64,000 nucleotides of DNA from Firm-13 sp037143795. Lineage in GTDB: Bacteria > Bacillota > Clostridia > Saccharofermentanales > Saccharofermentanaceae. Under the pieces are notes generated by a model, which saw only the letters and a list, made by a program, of their open reading frames with translations, made no database searches and was not told the DNA's origin. The stretch covers positions 47,441 to 111,440 of the forward strand of contig JBAWXZ010000013.1 of the NCBI GenBank assembly GCA_037143795.1, given 5' to 3'. Both the position numbers and the translations under genes were made by a program. Shown here piece after piece: positions 32,319-41,711 of the stretch (position 1 is the stretch's first letter; each line of letters opens with the position of its first letter).

Positions 32319-32988
32319 AATTGCAATTCTTGATGATGAGTCCGTATGGATTGATGCGATTGTTTCGCTGCTGACGCGCGCACCGGAAATCGAAATTGTC
32401 GGGACGGCGGTTACACAGGCTGACGCGGTTGAAATTGCGAAAACCAAAAAACCGAATGTGTTTTTGGTTGACATTAACCTTGGTCATTCCTGGCAGACAG
32501 GCATTTCGGCAACCATTGCAATCCTGGATGCCTCTCCCCTGACGGATGTTATTGTGCTGACAGCAGCTGAATCCGATCAGCATGTTATTGATGCAGTAGC
32601 AGCGGGAGCTATTGACTTTATGCAGAAGAGTAACTGCGAACTTCTTCTGCCCGCAATTTTGAAGCATAAGAGGGGCGATTTTTCCCCGGCTACGATTCTT
32701 GCGAAATCATATGCGACCCTCCGGCGGGAAAACATCGCGAAATCGCTGACGGATCAGGAGTATCAGATTCTGGAACGGCTTGAACATAATGCAAGCCGTA
32801 CGCAGATTCAAGAGGAACTGAATAAATCCGAAAGTACGATTAAAACGCAGATCCGGAGCATTCTTCACAAACTCGGTGTGTCCAGAACTACCGAGGCGGT
32901 CAGCAAGATTAAACACGGCGGCGTGCATTTTCCTGAAGAGAATATAAAAACAGATAATAATCATATAAAAGAAAAGGCACACAAATAA
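32302..32988 (+). CDS. NarL/LuxR-type response regulator
   Basis: 228 residues from ATG 32302, inside the end of the kinase gene. Receiver domain: acidic pair in ILDDES, phospho-acceptor Asp in VFLVDINLG, Thr/Lys region VIVLTAAE ... FMQKSN. The C-terminal LuxR-type HTH (about 150-210) is SLTDQEYQILERLEHNASRTQIQEELNKSESTIKTQIRSILHKLGV. It partners the upstream kinase. No output genes lie beside it, so the regulon is unknown. Confidence 0.9.
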   Translation: MEEKYKIAILDDESVWIDAIVSLLTRAPEIEIVGTAVTQADAVEIAKTKKPNVFLVDINLGHSWQTGISATIAILDASPLTDVIVLTAAESDQHVIDAVAAGAIDFMQKSNCELLLPAILKHKRGDFSPATILAKSYATLRRENIAKSLTDQEYQILERLEHNASRTQIQEELNKSESTIKTQIRSILHKLGVSRTTEAVSKIKHGGVHFPEENIKTDNNHIKEKAHK

Positions 32989-33150
32989 AATGAGAAGAAA
33001 TGTCCGGAACCGGCTGATTGCCGGTTTGGGATATCAAAAAGCCGTTTCCCTTGCACTTGGGGATAGTCCGTGATAGAATTTTTTAGATAAATTTCAAGTG
33101 ATATGTGCGTTATTCGGCATCTTTTCGAGAGTAAAGGGGACTTAACAGAT

Positions 33151-34485
33151 ATGGAATATGCATCAGGCAAGGATGTTTTACAGGTTACAACATATGAAGG
33201 ACTATTGGATTCTGCAAAAACGAATCTTCCGGCCCGGCTTCATGGTGCCGTACATAATATCCGTGATATGGGTGATTTTGCATTTGTCATCGTACGCATT
33301 CCCTCCGGTTTGGTCCAGTGCTTCTGGAGCAAATCATCGGGCGACCAGAGCGTTTTTGATACACTTAAATCCGAATGTACGGTTGAGATGAACGGGTCGG
33401 CCCATGAGGAGCCGCGTGCCCCGGGCGGCGTGGAAGTCCGCATAGACAGCATTACGCTTCTTTCTTCTCCTTCAGAAGATTTTCCTATTAATATTTCCAA
33501 GAGAAAATTGGGAATCAACCTTGATACGGATCTGAATAACCGTCCGATTACACTCCGTTCGGGAGAGCTGCGGGCCCGTTTCCGTATTCAGGCCGGGGTT
33601 GTTCGCGGATTCCGTGAATTCTTGGACGCGAATGGCTTTACGGATATCCGTACCCCTAAGATTGTCGGCGGCAATGCGGAGGGCGGAACGAATGTGTTCA
33701 GGCTGGATTATTTCGGGAAAAAGGGCTTTCTGGCGCAAAGTCCGCAGTTTTACAAGCAGACAATGGTCGGTGTGTTTGAGCGCGTCTATGAGGTCGGCCC
33801 GGTGTTTCGTGCTGAAAAACACAGTACGGTCCGTCATTTGAATGAATATATCAGCCTTGACTTCGAGATGGGATATATCAAAGGCTTTGAAGACATCATG
33901 GCAATGGAGACCGCCTGCCTTTCCTATATTTTTGATCTTCTCAGAAGGGACTGCTCACGTGAGTGCAAGGCACTCGGCATGGAGATTCCGGTGATTGAAA
34001 AGATTCCGACAGTGAAGTTCCGCGACGCAAAGGAGCTGATCTCTGCTGAGTACGGACACAAGATTAAGGATCCGTATGACCTTGAGCCCATAGAAGAACA
34101 GCTGATCGGCCGTTATTTCAAAGAAAAGTACGGCAGTGACTTAGTCTTTGTTACGCACTATCCGGTTAAGAAGCGTCCTTTCTATGCTATGGACGATCCG
34201 GAGGATCCTAAATTCACATTATCTTTCGACCTTCTGTTCCGCGGTATGGAAATCACAACCGGCGGTCAGCGTATTCACACGTATCAGGAGCAAATCGATA
34301 AAATGATCTCAAAAGGACTGGATCCGGAAGGGTTTGCCGATTACCTCATGATTCACAAGTACGGCATGCCGCCGCACGGAGGTCTGGGTCTTGGACTTGA
34401 GCGTCTTTGCATGAAGCTGTTTGACGACAACAATGTGCGGTACAGTTCCCTGTTCCCCAGGGATATGAACCGTCTCACGCCCTGA
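33151..34485 (+). CDS. aspS: Non-discriminating aspartyl-tRNA synthetase (archaeal type)
   Basis: 444 residues from ATG 33151 (AAAGGGGA upstream). Short archaeal-type AspRS without the bacterial GAD insertion. Class II motifs: TPKIVGGNAEGGTNVF, FLAQSPQFYKQ, VFRAEKHSTVRHLNEYISLDFEM, and motif 3 GLGLGLERL. The two positions that separate discriminating from tRNA-Asn-charging archaeal-type enzymes (Trp/Lys versus His/Pro) are His35 in GAVHN and Pro91 in RAPGG, the non-discriminating pair. It therefore should make Asp-tRNA-Asn as well, which the GatCAB enzyme encoded next converts to Asn-tRNA-Asn. Confidence 0.93.
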   Translation: MEYASGKDVLQVTTYEGLLDSAKTNLPARLHGAVHNIRDMGDFAFVIVRIPSGLVQCFWSKSSGDQSVFDTLKSECTVEMNGSAHEEPRAPGGVEVRIDSITLLSSPSEDFPINISKRKLGINLDTDLNNRPITLRSGELRARFRIQAGVVRGFREFLDANGFTDIRTPKIVGGNAEGGTNVFRLDYFGKKGFLAQSPQFYKQTMVGVFERVYEVGPVFRAEKHSTVRHLNEYISLDFEMGYIKGFEDIMAMETACLSYIFDLLRRDCSRECKALGMEIPVIEKIPTVKFRDAKELISAEYGHKIKDPYDLEPIEEQLIGRYFKEKYGSDLVFVTHYPVKKRPFYAMDDPEDPKFTLSFDLLFRGMEITTGGQRIHTYQEQIDKMISKGLDPEGFADYLMIHKYGMPPHGGLGLGLERLCMKLFDDNNVRYSSLFPRDMNRLTP

Positions 34486-34530
34486 TACAAGATATCCTGA
34501 CCGTTTTGGGCCCTGACAGGAGGAATATTA

Positions 34531-34818
34531 ATGGAAATTACTATGGATCTGATCTCCTATCTGGAAAAACTCGGAAGAATCCGTCTTACAGATGAAGAGA
34601 AGGAAAAAGCCATAATCGATCTGAGTGCTATTCTGGGATATATTGATAAGCTCAACGAGTTGGATACGGATTCGGTTGAACCGCTTTCACACGCATTTCC
34701 GATTACGAATGTGTTCCGTGAGGACGTGGTGACCAATTCCGACCGCCGCGATGCCATTCTTTCCAATGCGCCTGCGCAGAAGGACGGCAGCTTTAAGGTT
34801 CCCAAGACAGTTGAGTGA
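34531..34818 (+). CDS. gatC: Asp/Glu-tRNA amidotransferase subunit C
   Basis: 95 residues: YLEKLGRIRLTDEEKEKAIIDLSAILGYIDKLNELDTDSVEPLSHAFPITNVFREDVV, the typical GatC sequence, which holds GatA and GatB together. AGGAGGAA upstream of the ATG. First of three consecutive gat genes. Confidence 0.95.
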   Translation: MEITMDLISYLEKLGRIRLTDEEKEKAIIDLSAILGYIDKLNELDTDSVEPLSHAFPITNVFREDVVTNSDRRDAILSNAPAQKDGSFKVPKTVE

Positions 34819-34825
34819 AATAATA

Positions 34826-34841
34826 CTGCCGGAAACGGCAG
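34826..34841 (+). other. GNRA-type hairpin between gatC and gatA
   Basis: CTGCCG-GAAA-CGGCAG, a perfect 6-bp stem with a GAAA tetraloop, between the gatC stop and the gatA ribosome site. It may tune gatA translation or mRNA stability. Confidence 0.55.
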
Positions 34842-34873
34842 GTGCTTTACCCAAAGAAGAAAGGTCACATGTT

Positions 34874-36343
34874 ATGGAAAAAGAACAGATAATGGCCCTG
34901 TCCGCCCTTGAACTCGGACAGGCGATCCGTGAGAAAAAAACGACGAGCGTCGAGGCTACGGCTGCGCTTTTAGCTGTCATTGCCGAAAAGGATCCCATAT
35001 ACAACTGCTATATACATGTTTTTGAAGAAGCGGCTCTTGCCGCCGCCGCTGCCGTGCAGGTCAGAATTGATTCCGGCGAGCTGCATTCCCCGTTGGCCGG
35101 CGTGCCTGTCGCAATCAAAGACAACATGTGCACAAAGGACCTCCCGACGACATGCGGATCGAAGATCCTGAGCAATTTTCTGCCTCCCTATTCGGCAACA
35201 ATGGTAACTAAGCTGGAAGAAGCAGGTGCGGTTATTGTCGGCAAGCTTAACATGGATGAGTTTGCGATGGGTTCCACAACGGAGACTTCCTATTACGGCG
35301 TCACCAAAAATCCGTGGGATGTATCCCGGGTTCCCGGCGGTTCGTCCGGCGGCTCCGCAGCTTCGATAGCTGCAGGCGAGGCATTTTACACATTCGGATC
35401 AGACACGGGCGGTTCAATCCGCCAGCCCTGTTCCTTCTGCGGAGTGAGCGGCATTAAGCCGACATACGGTACAGTCTCGCGTTTCGGCCTTGTTGCATTT
35501 GCATCCTCCCTGGATCAGATAGGCCCGATGGGCAAAGATATTCTCGACTGTGCTGCTGCGCTTAATATTGTCATGGGAAAAGATCCGAAGGATCAGACCA
35601 CAATGGATTCAACACCCGTTGACCTTGACGAAGCGAGGAGCTTTGATGTAAAGGGCCTTCGCATCGGAATCCCGCTTGATTACTTCGGTGAAGGTATTGA
35701 TCCTGACGTTAAGGCCCGCGTACTTGAGGCATCTGAAAAACTTGCTTCCATGGGAGCCGTGATCGAAGAATTCCGCATGCCGATTGTTGAGTATGCCGTT
35801 CCGACTTACTATATTATTGCCTGTGCCGAAGCGTGCTCCAACCTGTCACGGTATGACGGCATCAAATATGGCTTCCGTGCCGAAGGCACGACAGATCTTC
35901 TGGATGTCTATACCAGGAGCAGAAGCGAAGGATTTGGACTCGAGGTCAAACGCCGTATCATGCTGGGCAATTTTGTTCTTTCTTCCGGTTACTATGACGC
36001 TTACTATAAGAAGGCTCTTCAGGCAAAAGCACTTATAAAGAAGTCGTTTGATGAGGCATTTGCCAGATTTGACATTGTTCTCGGGCCGACGGCACCGACC
36101 ACCGCCCTTCGTATCGGCGACAGTCTTTCCGATCCTCTTAAAATGTATCTGGGTGATATCTACACAGTTCTTATAAATATAGTCGGTCTTCCGGCAGCTA
36201 CAATCCCCTGCGGGCTTGATCACAAGGGACTTCCCGTAGGTCTCCAGCTGATCGGTGCTCACAATGCGGAACAGACCATAGTCAATACCGCGGCCGCATT
36301 CCAGCGTGCAACGGATTTTCACTTGCAGAGGCCGGAAAAATGA
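34874..36343 (+). CDS. gatA: Asp/Glu-tRNA amidotransferase subunit A
   Basis: 489 residues from ATG 34874 (AAAGG upstream). Amidase-signature enzyme releasing ammonia from glutamine. Catalytic Ser-cisSer-Lys: Lys in GVPVAIKDNMC, Ser in SRVPGGSSGGSAASIAAG, and FGSDTGGSIRQPCSFCGVSGIKPTYG. The ammonia tunnels to GatB. It lies in the order aspS-gatC-gatA-gatB, which links transamidation directly to the supply of Asp-tRNA-Asn. Confidence 0.97.
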   Translation: MEKEQIMALSALELGQAIREKKTTSVEATAALLAVIAEKDPIYNCYIHVFEEAALAAAAAVQVRIDSGELHSPLAGVPVAIKDNMCTKDLPTTCGSKILSNFLPPYSATMVTKLEEAGAVIVGKLNMDEFAMGSTTETSYYGVTKNPWDVSRVPGGSSGGSAASIAAGEAFYTFGSDTGGSIRQPCSFCGVSGIKPTYGTVSRFGLVAFASSLDQIGPMGKDILDCAAALNIVMGKDPKDQTTMDSTPVDLDEARSFDVKGLRIGIPLDYFGEGIDPDVKARVLEASEKLASMGAVIEEFRMPIVEYAVPTYYIIACAEACSNLSRYDGIKYGFRAEGTTDLLDVYTRSRSEGFGLEVKRRIMLGNFVLSSGYYDAYYKKALQAKALIKKSFDEAFARFDIVLGPTAPTTALRIGDSLSDPLKMYLGDIYTVLINIVGLPAATIPCGLDHKGLPVGLQLIGAHNAEQTIVNTAAAFQRATDFHLQRPEK

Positions 36344-36353
36344 GGTGTGACAG

Positions 36354-37790
36354 ATGAATACTTATGAGGTTGTCATGGGTCTTGAGGTCCATGTGGAACT
36401 ATCTACAAAATCCAAAATTTTCTGCGGATGCACTACGGAATTCGGCGGCGCACCGAATACGCACGTCTGCGAAGTATGCTCGGGTATGCCGGGAACCCTC
36501 CCTACACTGAACCGCCAGGTTGTGGAGTATGCCATCCGTGCGGGTCTGGCTACAAACTGCGAGATTACCCGCTACAACAAATTTGACCGCAAAAATTATT
36601 TTTATCCGGATCTCCCGAAAGCATACCAGGTCTCCCAGCTCTATCTGCCGATCTGCAGAAACGGCCGCGTGGATGTCACCGTTGGCGGTACTACCACACA
36701 TATCGGCATCCATGAGATCCATATGGAGGAAGATGCAGGCAAGCTGATTCATGATCCGTGGGATGACTGCACGCTTGTTGACTACAACCGCTGCGGGGTT
36801 CCCCTGATCGAGATTGTATCCGATCCGGATTTCCGCTCTGCGGAAGAAGTAGTCGCATACCTTGAAAAGCTAAAGTCGACTCTCCAGTACCTTGGTGTTT
36901 CCGACTGTAAAATGGAGGAAGGATCCATGCGCGCGGATATCAACCTGTCCATACGGCCGGTCGGCCAGGCAGAATACGGAACCCGTACGGAGATGAAGAA
37001 CATGGCGTCGCTCAAGGCTATCGCCCGCGCGATCGAAGGTGAATCCAAACGCCAGATTGAGCTGATCGAAGACGGCGGAACCGTCCATCAGGAGACTCGC
37101 CGCTGGGATGACAACAAAGGGCATTCCTATGCCATGCGCTCCAAAGAGGATGCACAGGATTATAAATATTTCCCCGAGCCGGATCTGATTCCGATCGTGA
37201 TCGAACAGGGGCACATCGAAGACTTGCGGGCATCCCTCCCGGAACTTCCGGAAGCGAAAAAAGCACGTTATATTACAGAGTACGGCCTTCCGGAATATGA
37301 TGCCGATATTTTAACCGGGTCCAAATACCTGGTCAAAATCTTTGAACGTACAGCTGAGCTGTGCGGCAGCCCGAAGGATGCCTCCAACTGGATCATGACG
37401 GATCTTCTCAAAATGCTCAATGATTCCCAGATGCTGCCGGAGGATATACATTTTGGAAGCGATTCACTGGGCGTCATTCTGCAGATGGTATTAGAGGGGA
37501 AAATTAACAGGGCGACGGGCCGCAAGGTTTTTACCGAGGTTTTTATAAATGACGTGGATCCGAAAGCATATGTCGAGACACACGGTCTCGTACAAGTCTC
37601 GGATACAGGTTCCATAGAACCCGTTATTGCAGATGTCATTGCTAAAAACGAAAAAGCGGTGTCGGAATACCTTGCAGGAAATGAAAAGAATTTCCAGTTC
37701 CTTGTCGGCCAGTCAATGAAGGCACTTCGCGGCAAAGCGGATCCCCAGGTTGTCCGGGATGTTTTGCAGGCGCTTTTGGACAAGCTTTGA
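36354..37790 (+). CDS. gatB: Asp/Glu-tRNA amidotransferase subunit B
   Basis: 478 residues: YEVVMGLEVHVELSTKSKIFCGC, CSGMPGTLPTLN, RKNYFYPDLPKAYQVSQ, EDAGKLIHD and DYNRCGVPLIEIVS DPD are all conserved GatB segments. The C-terminal helical tail (about 330-478) binds the tRNA acceptor. It activates Asp-tRNA-Asn or Glu-tRNA-Gln with ATP and amidates it. Starts 10 bp after gatA. Confidence 0.97.
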   Translation: MNTYEVVMGLEVHVELSTKSKIFCGCTTEFGGAPNTHVCEVCSGMPGTLPTLNRQVVEYAIRAGLATNCEITRYNKFDRKNYFYPDLPKAYQVSQLYLPICRNGRVDVTVGGTTTHIGIHEIHMEEDAGKLIHDPWDDCTLVDYNRCGVPLIEIVSDPDFRSAEEVVAYLEKLKSTLQYLGVSDCKMEEGSMRADINLSIRPVGQAEYGTRTEMKNMASLKAIARAIEGESKRQIELIEDGGTVHQETRRWDDNKGHSYAMRSKEDAQDYKYFPEPDLIPIVIEQGHIEDLRASLPELPEAKKARYITEYGLPEYDADILTGSKYLVKIFERTAELCGSPKDASNWIMTDLLKMLNDSQMLPEDIHFGSDSLGVILQMVLEGKINRATGRKVFTEVFINDVDPKAYVETHGLVQVSDTGSIEPVIADVIAKNEKAVSEYLAGNEKNFQFLVGQSMKALRGKADPQVVRDVLQALLDKL

Positions 37791-37932
37791 GCCGGGACTT
37801 GAGATAAACTGCAAAATCTGCTATATTTTTTGCAATAGGTATCTGAAATCAGCGTCAGTGCAAGGGCATCTGCGCGAACAGGTATATGCGGGATTTTCAA
37901 CCGCGGAACAGTAAGGAAGGACAGGAACATCT

Positions 37933-39291
37933 GTGCCAGACAATAGTGTTGGAAGCATAGTCATCGATCTTCTCATCGTACTCATGTTTGTTTTAATCAA
38001 TGCCTTTTTCTCTGCCACTGAGATGGCGGTTATTACACTTAATGACAACAAAATACGCAAAATGGCTGAGGAAGGCAACAAATCCGCCAAAAAAATTCTT
38101 CGGTTTGTTGACAAACCGGGCCGGTTTTTTGCCATTATTCAGGTCGGCGTTACTTTAGCAGGCTTTCTTTCGTCTGCCTTTGCTTCGGACAAATTCTCAA
38201 ACCGCCTTGCGGAAGCAATGGATCCCAAAGGAAATATCCCGATATTAAAGACACTGAGCATGATCATCGTAACGATCATTTTATCCTATTTTTCACTCGT
38301 ATTAGGAGAGCTTGTTCCCAAGCGCCTCGCTCAGAAATATCCGGAGCGGATTGCTTTTGCCGCAGCCGGCACGGTAAGGAATTGCGGTATTTTCCTGGCT
38401 CCGTTTGTCCAGCTCCTGACATTTTCAACCAACTCCATCCTTCGTCTTATGGGTGTGGACCCGAACACCAACGACAAGAACGTCACTGAGGAAGAAATCC
38501 GTATGATGGTTGATGTCGGAAGTGAATCAGGCAGCATTGAAGATGACGAGAAAGAAATGATCGAGAATATTTTCGAATTTAACGACAAGGAAGTCTCGGA
38601 GATCATGACGCACCGTACCAAAATCGTGTCGCTTCCAACGGATGCAACGTATGATGAGGTAATGCACATAGCAATAGATGAGAGGTATACCAGAATTCCG
38701 GTATACCAGGATACGATTGACGATATTGTCGGAATTCTGCACATTAAGGATCTTTTGGGTTATTCACTGCGGGGTGAACGTTCAGGTGAGTTCTCCCTTC
38801 AGGCTCTTCTGCGTCCGCCGCTTGTTGTGCCGGAAACAAAAAATCTTTCATCCCTGTTCCGTGAAATGCAGAAAGGCCGCATGCAGCTGGCTGTTGTTGT
38901 TGACGAATACGGCGGTACAGCAGGAATTGCGACAATTGAGGATATGCTTGAAGAAATCGTCGGAAATATTACTGATGAATTCGACGAAGAGGATCAGCAG
39001 ATCGTACTTCTTCCGGACGGTGATTACCTGGTTTCCGGAGATACACCCCTCAGTGATATAGAAGATGTACTTGATATTGACCTGCCGGATGAAGATTACG
39101 ATACAATCGCTGGCTTCATTATTCATCTGCTTGACAGGATTCCTGACGAGACGGAGACACCCGAGGTCACATACGGGAACGTTGTTGTGAAGGTTGAGTC
39201 CATTGAAGACAAGTGGATTCATAAAATCCGCATTCATGTTCTTCCAAGAATGGATTCCAATTCCGACGCGGGTTCGCAGGACGGCAGCTGA
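37933..39291 (+). CDS. CNNM/CorC-type CBS-domain transporter (hemolysin C family)
   Basis: 452 residues. N-terminal DUF21/CNNM membrane domain with about four segments (1-180; NAFFSATEMAVITLN, SLVLGELVPKRLAQK). Two CBS domains (about 205-330: EVSEIMTHRTKIVSLP, RIPVYQDTIDDIVGILHIKDLL, MQLAVVVDEYGGTAGIATIEDMLEEIVGNI). C-terminal CorC_HlyC/TerC domain (about 345-430). Proteins of this type export Mg2+ or Co2+. Start GTG 37933 behind AAGGAAGGACAGGA. Confidence 0.92.
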   Translation: MPDNSVGSIVIDLLIVLMFVLINAFFSATEMAVITLNDNKIRKMAEEGNKSAKKILRFVDKPGRFFAIIQVGVTLAGFLSSAFASDKFSNRLAEAMDPKGNIPILKTLSMIIVTIILSYFSLVLGELVPKRLAQKYPERIAFAAAGTVRNCGIFLAPFVQLLTFSTNSILRLMGVDPNTNDKNVTEEEIRMMVDVGSESGSIEDDEKEMIENIFEFNDKEVSEIMTHRTKIVSLPTDATYDEVMHIAIDERYTRIPVYQDTIDDIVGILHIKDLLGYSLRGERSGEFSLQALLRPPLVVPETKNLSSLFREMQKGRMQLAVVVDEYGGTAGIATIEDMLEEIVGNITDEFDEEDQQIVLLPDGDYLVSGDTPLSDIEDVLDIDLPDEDYDTIAGFIIHLLDRIPDETETPEVTYGNVVVKVESIEDKWIHKIRIHVLPRMDSNSDAGSQDGS

Positions 39292-39338
39292 CAGCGGTTT
39301 TAGTTTGGCATATTGAAGGTAAAAGGGGAAAATAACAG

Positions 39339-39989
39339 TTGCGGTATGATGCTGTCTTATATGACTTTGACGGAACCCTCGTTGATACGGTACCCATGAT
39401 TCTTTCATGCTTTCACAAGGCCTTTATGGAGGTTACCGGACATACCAAGGATGAGGCTTATCTTCTTTCCACCATCGGACTTCCTCTGGCATATGTTTTT
39501 TCAGGATACGAACCGGCTGTCCGCGAATCTTTATTTGAAGAATATCAAAAAGAAAACGCCAGGCTCATTTCCACATCCGTCCATGTTTTTGACGGTATTA
39601 TGGAGGGCCTTGGTTTATTACGCAGCATGGGTGTTCGTCAGGGTGTTGTCACATCCAAGAAAAGGGAAACGGCACTTTTCAGCATGAGACAGTTCGATAT
39701 GGATTCCTTTTTCGAAGTCATTATCACACGAGAGGATACTGAGATTCACAAACCGAATCCGGAACCTGTATTTCTTGCGATGCGGAAGATGGGGATTTCT
39801 GATGTTTCGCGTGTTCTGTATGTCGGGGACAGTGTGCATGACCTGCGCTGCGCGGGAAATGCAGGCGTTGATTCGGCTGCCGTTAATTGGACGTATATGC
39901 CCATAAATGAACTTGCCGCAGAAAAACCTAGATATTGGCTTGATAGACTGACAGACCTTCCTTGCATTCTGACAGATGCAGAATTATAA
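39339..39989 (+). CDS. HAD-superfamily phosphatase (PpaX/Gph-like)
   Basis: 216 residues. HAD motifs: DFDGTLVDT near residue 9, VVTSKKR near 100, KPNPEPVF and the final VLYVGDSVHDLRCAGNAG. The small helical cap suggests a phosphoglycolate phosphatase or the pyrophosphatase PpaX; the two cannot be told apart here. Start TTG 39339, the only start after AAAAGGGGAAAA that keeps the family N-terminus. Confidence 0.85.
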   Translation: MRYDAVLYDFDGTLVDTVPMILSCFHKAFMEVTGHTKDEAYLLSTIGLPLAYVFSGYEPAVRESLFEEYQKENARLISTSVHVFDGIMEGLGLLRSMGVRQGVVTSKKRETALFSMRQFDMDSFFEVIITREDTEIHKPNPEPVFLAMRKMGISDVSRVLYVGDSVHDLRCAGNAGVDSAAVNWTYMPINELAAEKPRYWLDRLTDLPCILTDAEL

Positions 39990-40040
39990 TAGTCGTGCTG
40001 TGTCACAGTAAAAGTACATATCAGAAGGATGGTTACCAAA

Positions 40041-41513
40041 ATGCAGAGTACAAATAAGAAGGTTTCTTCCAAAAAAGATACAAAAAGAAATCTCGTCAAA
40101 GCATCGACGAAATATAAAATTTTGGTTGCCGCAATTATTACTTTTGTTGTACTTGTCTGCGGCGGATACATTATAAATCAGACAGGGGTTCCTGCACGTG
40201 TTTTGACCGGCGCTACGATTGCCGGCGAGAGTGTTAAAGTCAACGAGCTGAATTATCATTTCAATGAAGCCTACAGCATGTATTACCAGTATGGGATCAT
40301 CACCTCGAAGGAAGACCTGAACAAAGTCTTTGATGAGGCAACAGGCCAGACATATCGTGACTACCTCTATGACGTTGCGGCCCAGAACCAGCAGAACATC
40401 ATATTATTGAACCGCGAAGCTAAAAAAGAAGGATTTGTGTCCGGTTACGCGGCCAGGAAAGTTGATGAATATATAACATCTCTCCGCGACTATGCCAAAA
40501 CTAAAAAAACCACTGCAGATAAAATTCTTACAAGCCAGTATGGCATTGGTATATCAGTGCGTGATCTCAAGGCGTTCATGACACGTGAAGTGACCGCCCA
40601 GGAATATACGGAATACTTGAAGCAGACAAAATATACGCTGACAGAAGAGCAGATGAAAGCTATGTATGATAAATCGCCTGCTGATTATGACACTGTCACC
40701 TTTAATGCATACCTTGTTTCCGCCGCCTTTGATGCCACAGCAACCGATGCACAGAAAACTACTGCAGTTGATCTCGCCAAAACCCAGGCCCAGGGAATCC
40801 TCGACGCCACAACGGATGCGAAGACTTTCAGGGACGCCAGTGAGAAGGCTGCCGGTACTGCCGGGGCAAGCCAGTTTGCAGATGCTGCGGATCCCACAAT
40901 ATACGCCAAAACACCTAAGTCGGAAGTTTTAAGCTACCTCAATACTGCTGTTGCCGATTATCTTTATTCCGCGGACCGCAAGGCCGGAGATATGACTGTA
41001 ATTACAACCGATGCAGGAGCTTATGCAGTATATTTCCAGTCAAGACAGCTTGATACCGATGCTTCGGTTAACTACCGCTCCATCCTGGTTTCCGATACCG
41101 ATATTGCTGCAGCAAAAGCAAAAGCTGAAGGCTACCAGGCATCAGTAACAGATGAAGCATCATTCGCCACTCTGGCTAAGAAGTATTCAGATGAATCCAC
41201 CACGGCCATAAAAGGCGGACTGACATCCAACGTAACAGCAGCAAGTATAAATACGACTGCTCCGACAGAGCAGGAGGCGGCACTTACAGCATGGCTGTTT
41301 TCCGCCGACCGTGTGCCCGGAGATATGACGATTATCGAAAATGTAGACGGTGTTACGCTTTATTATTATCAGAAATCACTTCCTTCATGGGAAGGAACCC
41401 TGCTGGCAAACTACGCCGGTACCGAATACAAGACATGGTATGAGGCGCTTGCAGCAGCAGAGGGTAATGGTTATACGCTGAACATGGGAGCCCTAAAATT
41501 TGCAACTTATTAA
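40041..41513 (+). CDS. Membrane-anchored PpiC/SurA-like foldase
   Basis: 490 residues from ATG 40041 (AGAAGGATGG upstream). One N-terminal hydrophobic anchor (about 24-42, ILVAAIITFVVLVCGGYII) preceded by many Lys, so the rest faces outside. Residues about 65-215 form a SurA_N-like helical domain. Two parvulin-like stretches follow: about 220-340 and about 345-455 (YRSILVSDTDIAAAK ... LAKKYSDESTTAIKGGLTSNV ... AWLFSADRVPGDMTIIENVDGVTLYYYQKS). Probably assists folding of secreted proteins. No lipobox, unlike the gene at 29471. Confidence 0.82.
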   Translation: MQSTNKKVSSKKDTKRNLVKASTKYKILVAAIITFVVLVCGGYIINQTGVPARVLTGATIAGESVKVNELNYHFNEAYSMYYQYGIITSKEDLNKVFDEATGQTYRDYLYDVAAQNQQNIILLNREAKKEGFVSGYAARKVDEYITSLRDYAKTKKTTADKILTSQYGIGISVRDLKAFMTREVTAQEYTEYLKQTKYTLTEEQMKAMYDKSPADYDTVTFNAYLVSAAFDATATDAQKTTAVDLAKTQAQGILDATTDAKTFRDASEKAAGTAGASQFADAADPTIYAKTPKSEVLSYLNTAVADYLYSADRKAGDMTVITTDAGAYAVYFQSRQLDTDASVNYRSILVSDTDIAAAKAKAEGYQASVTDEASFATLAKKYSDESTTAIKGGLTSNVTAASINTTAPTEQEAALTAWLFSADRVPGDMTIIENVDGVTLYYYQKSLPSWEGTLLANYAGTEYKTWYEALAAAEGNGYTLNMGALKFATY

Positions 41514-41524
41514 AAAATCTTGCG

Positions 41525-41553
41525 TTGACACTTGACGAAAGAAGTGCTATCAT
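41525..41553 (+). promoter_or_regulatory. rpoBC promoter
   Basis: -35 TTGACA (perfect, 41525-41530), 17-bp spacer, -10 TATCAT (41548-41553): the strongest promoter in the window, as expected for RNA polymerase genes. Confidence 0.88.
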
Positions 41554-41570
41554 CTTATAACGCGTCATAA

Positions 41571-41711
41571 GGTGGAGGCTTGTTGCCTAATGCCTTTTGC
41601 GCAGCGCAGAACCTTTATTTTCGGGTTCTGCCAAGTAGAGGAATCGTGCCGGATTTGCTTCCGGTACGGGTAGCCAGGCTTCGGCCAAGAACATTCGTGA
41701 GGTGATGTGTA
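41571..41711 (+). promoter_or_regulatory. Structured rpoB leader with a possible 27-residue leader ORF
   Basis: About 150 nt between the transcription start and the rpoB ATG. It can form three hairpins: GCAGAACC/GGTTCTGC (41606-41631), GTGCCGG/CCGGTAC (41646-41667) and GGC-TTCG-GCC (41677-41686). No terminator is seen. An ORF 41590-41673 (27 codons, beginning MPFAQRRTF) has GGTGGAGG 11 bp upstream. The leader could serve feedback control of rpoBC, as occurs by other means in other bacteria. Confidence 0.5.
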
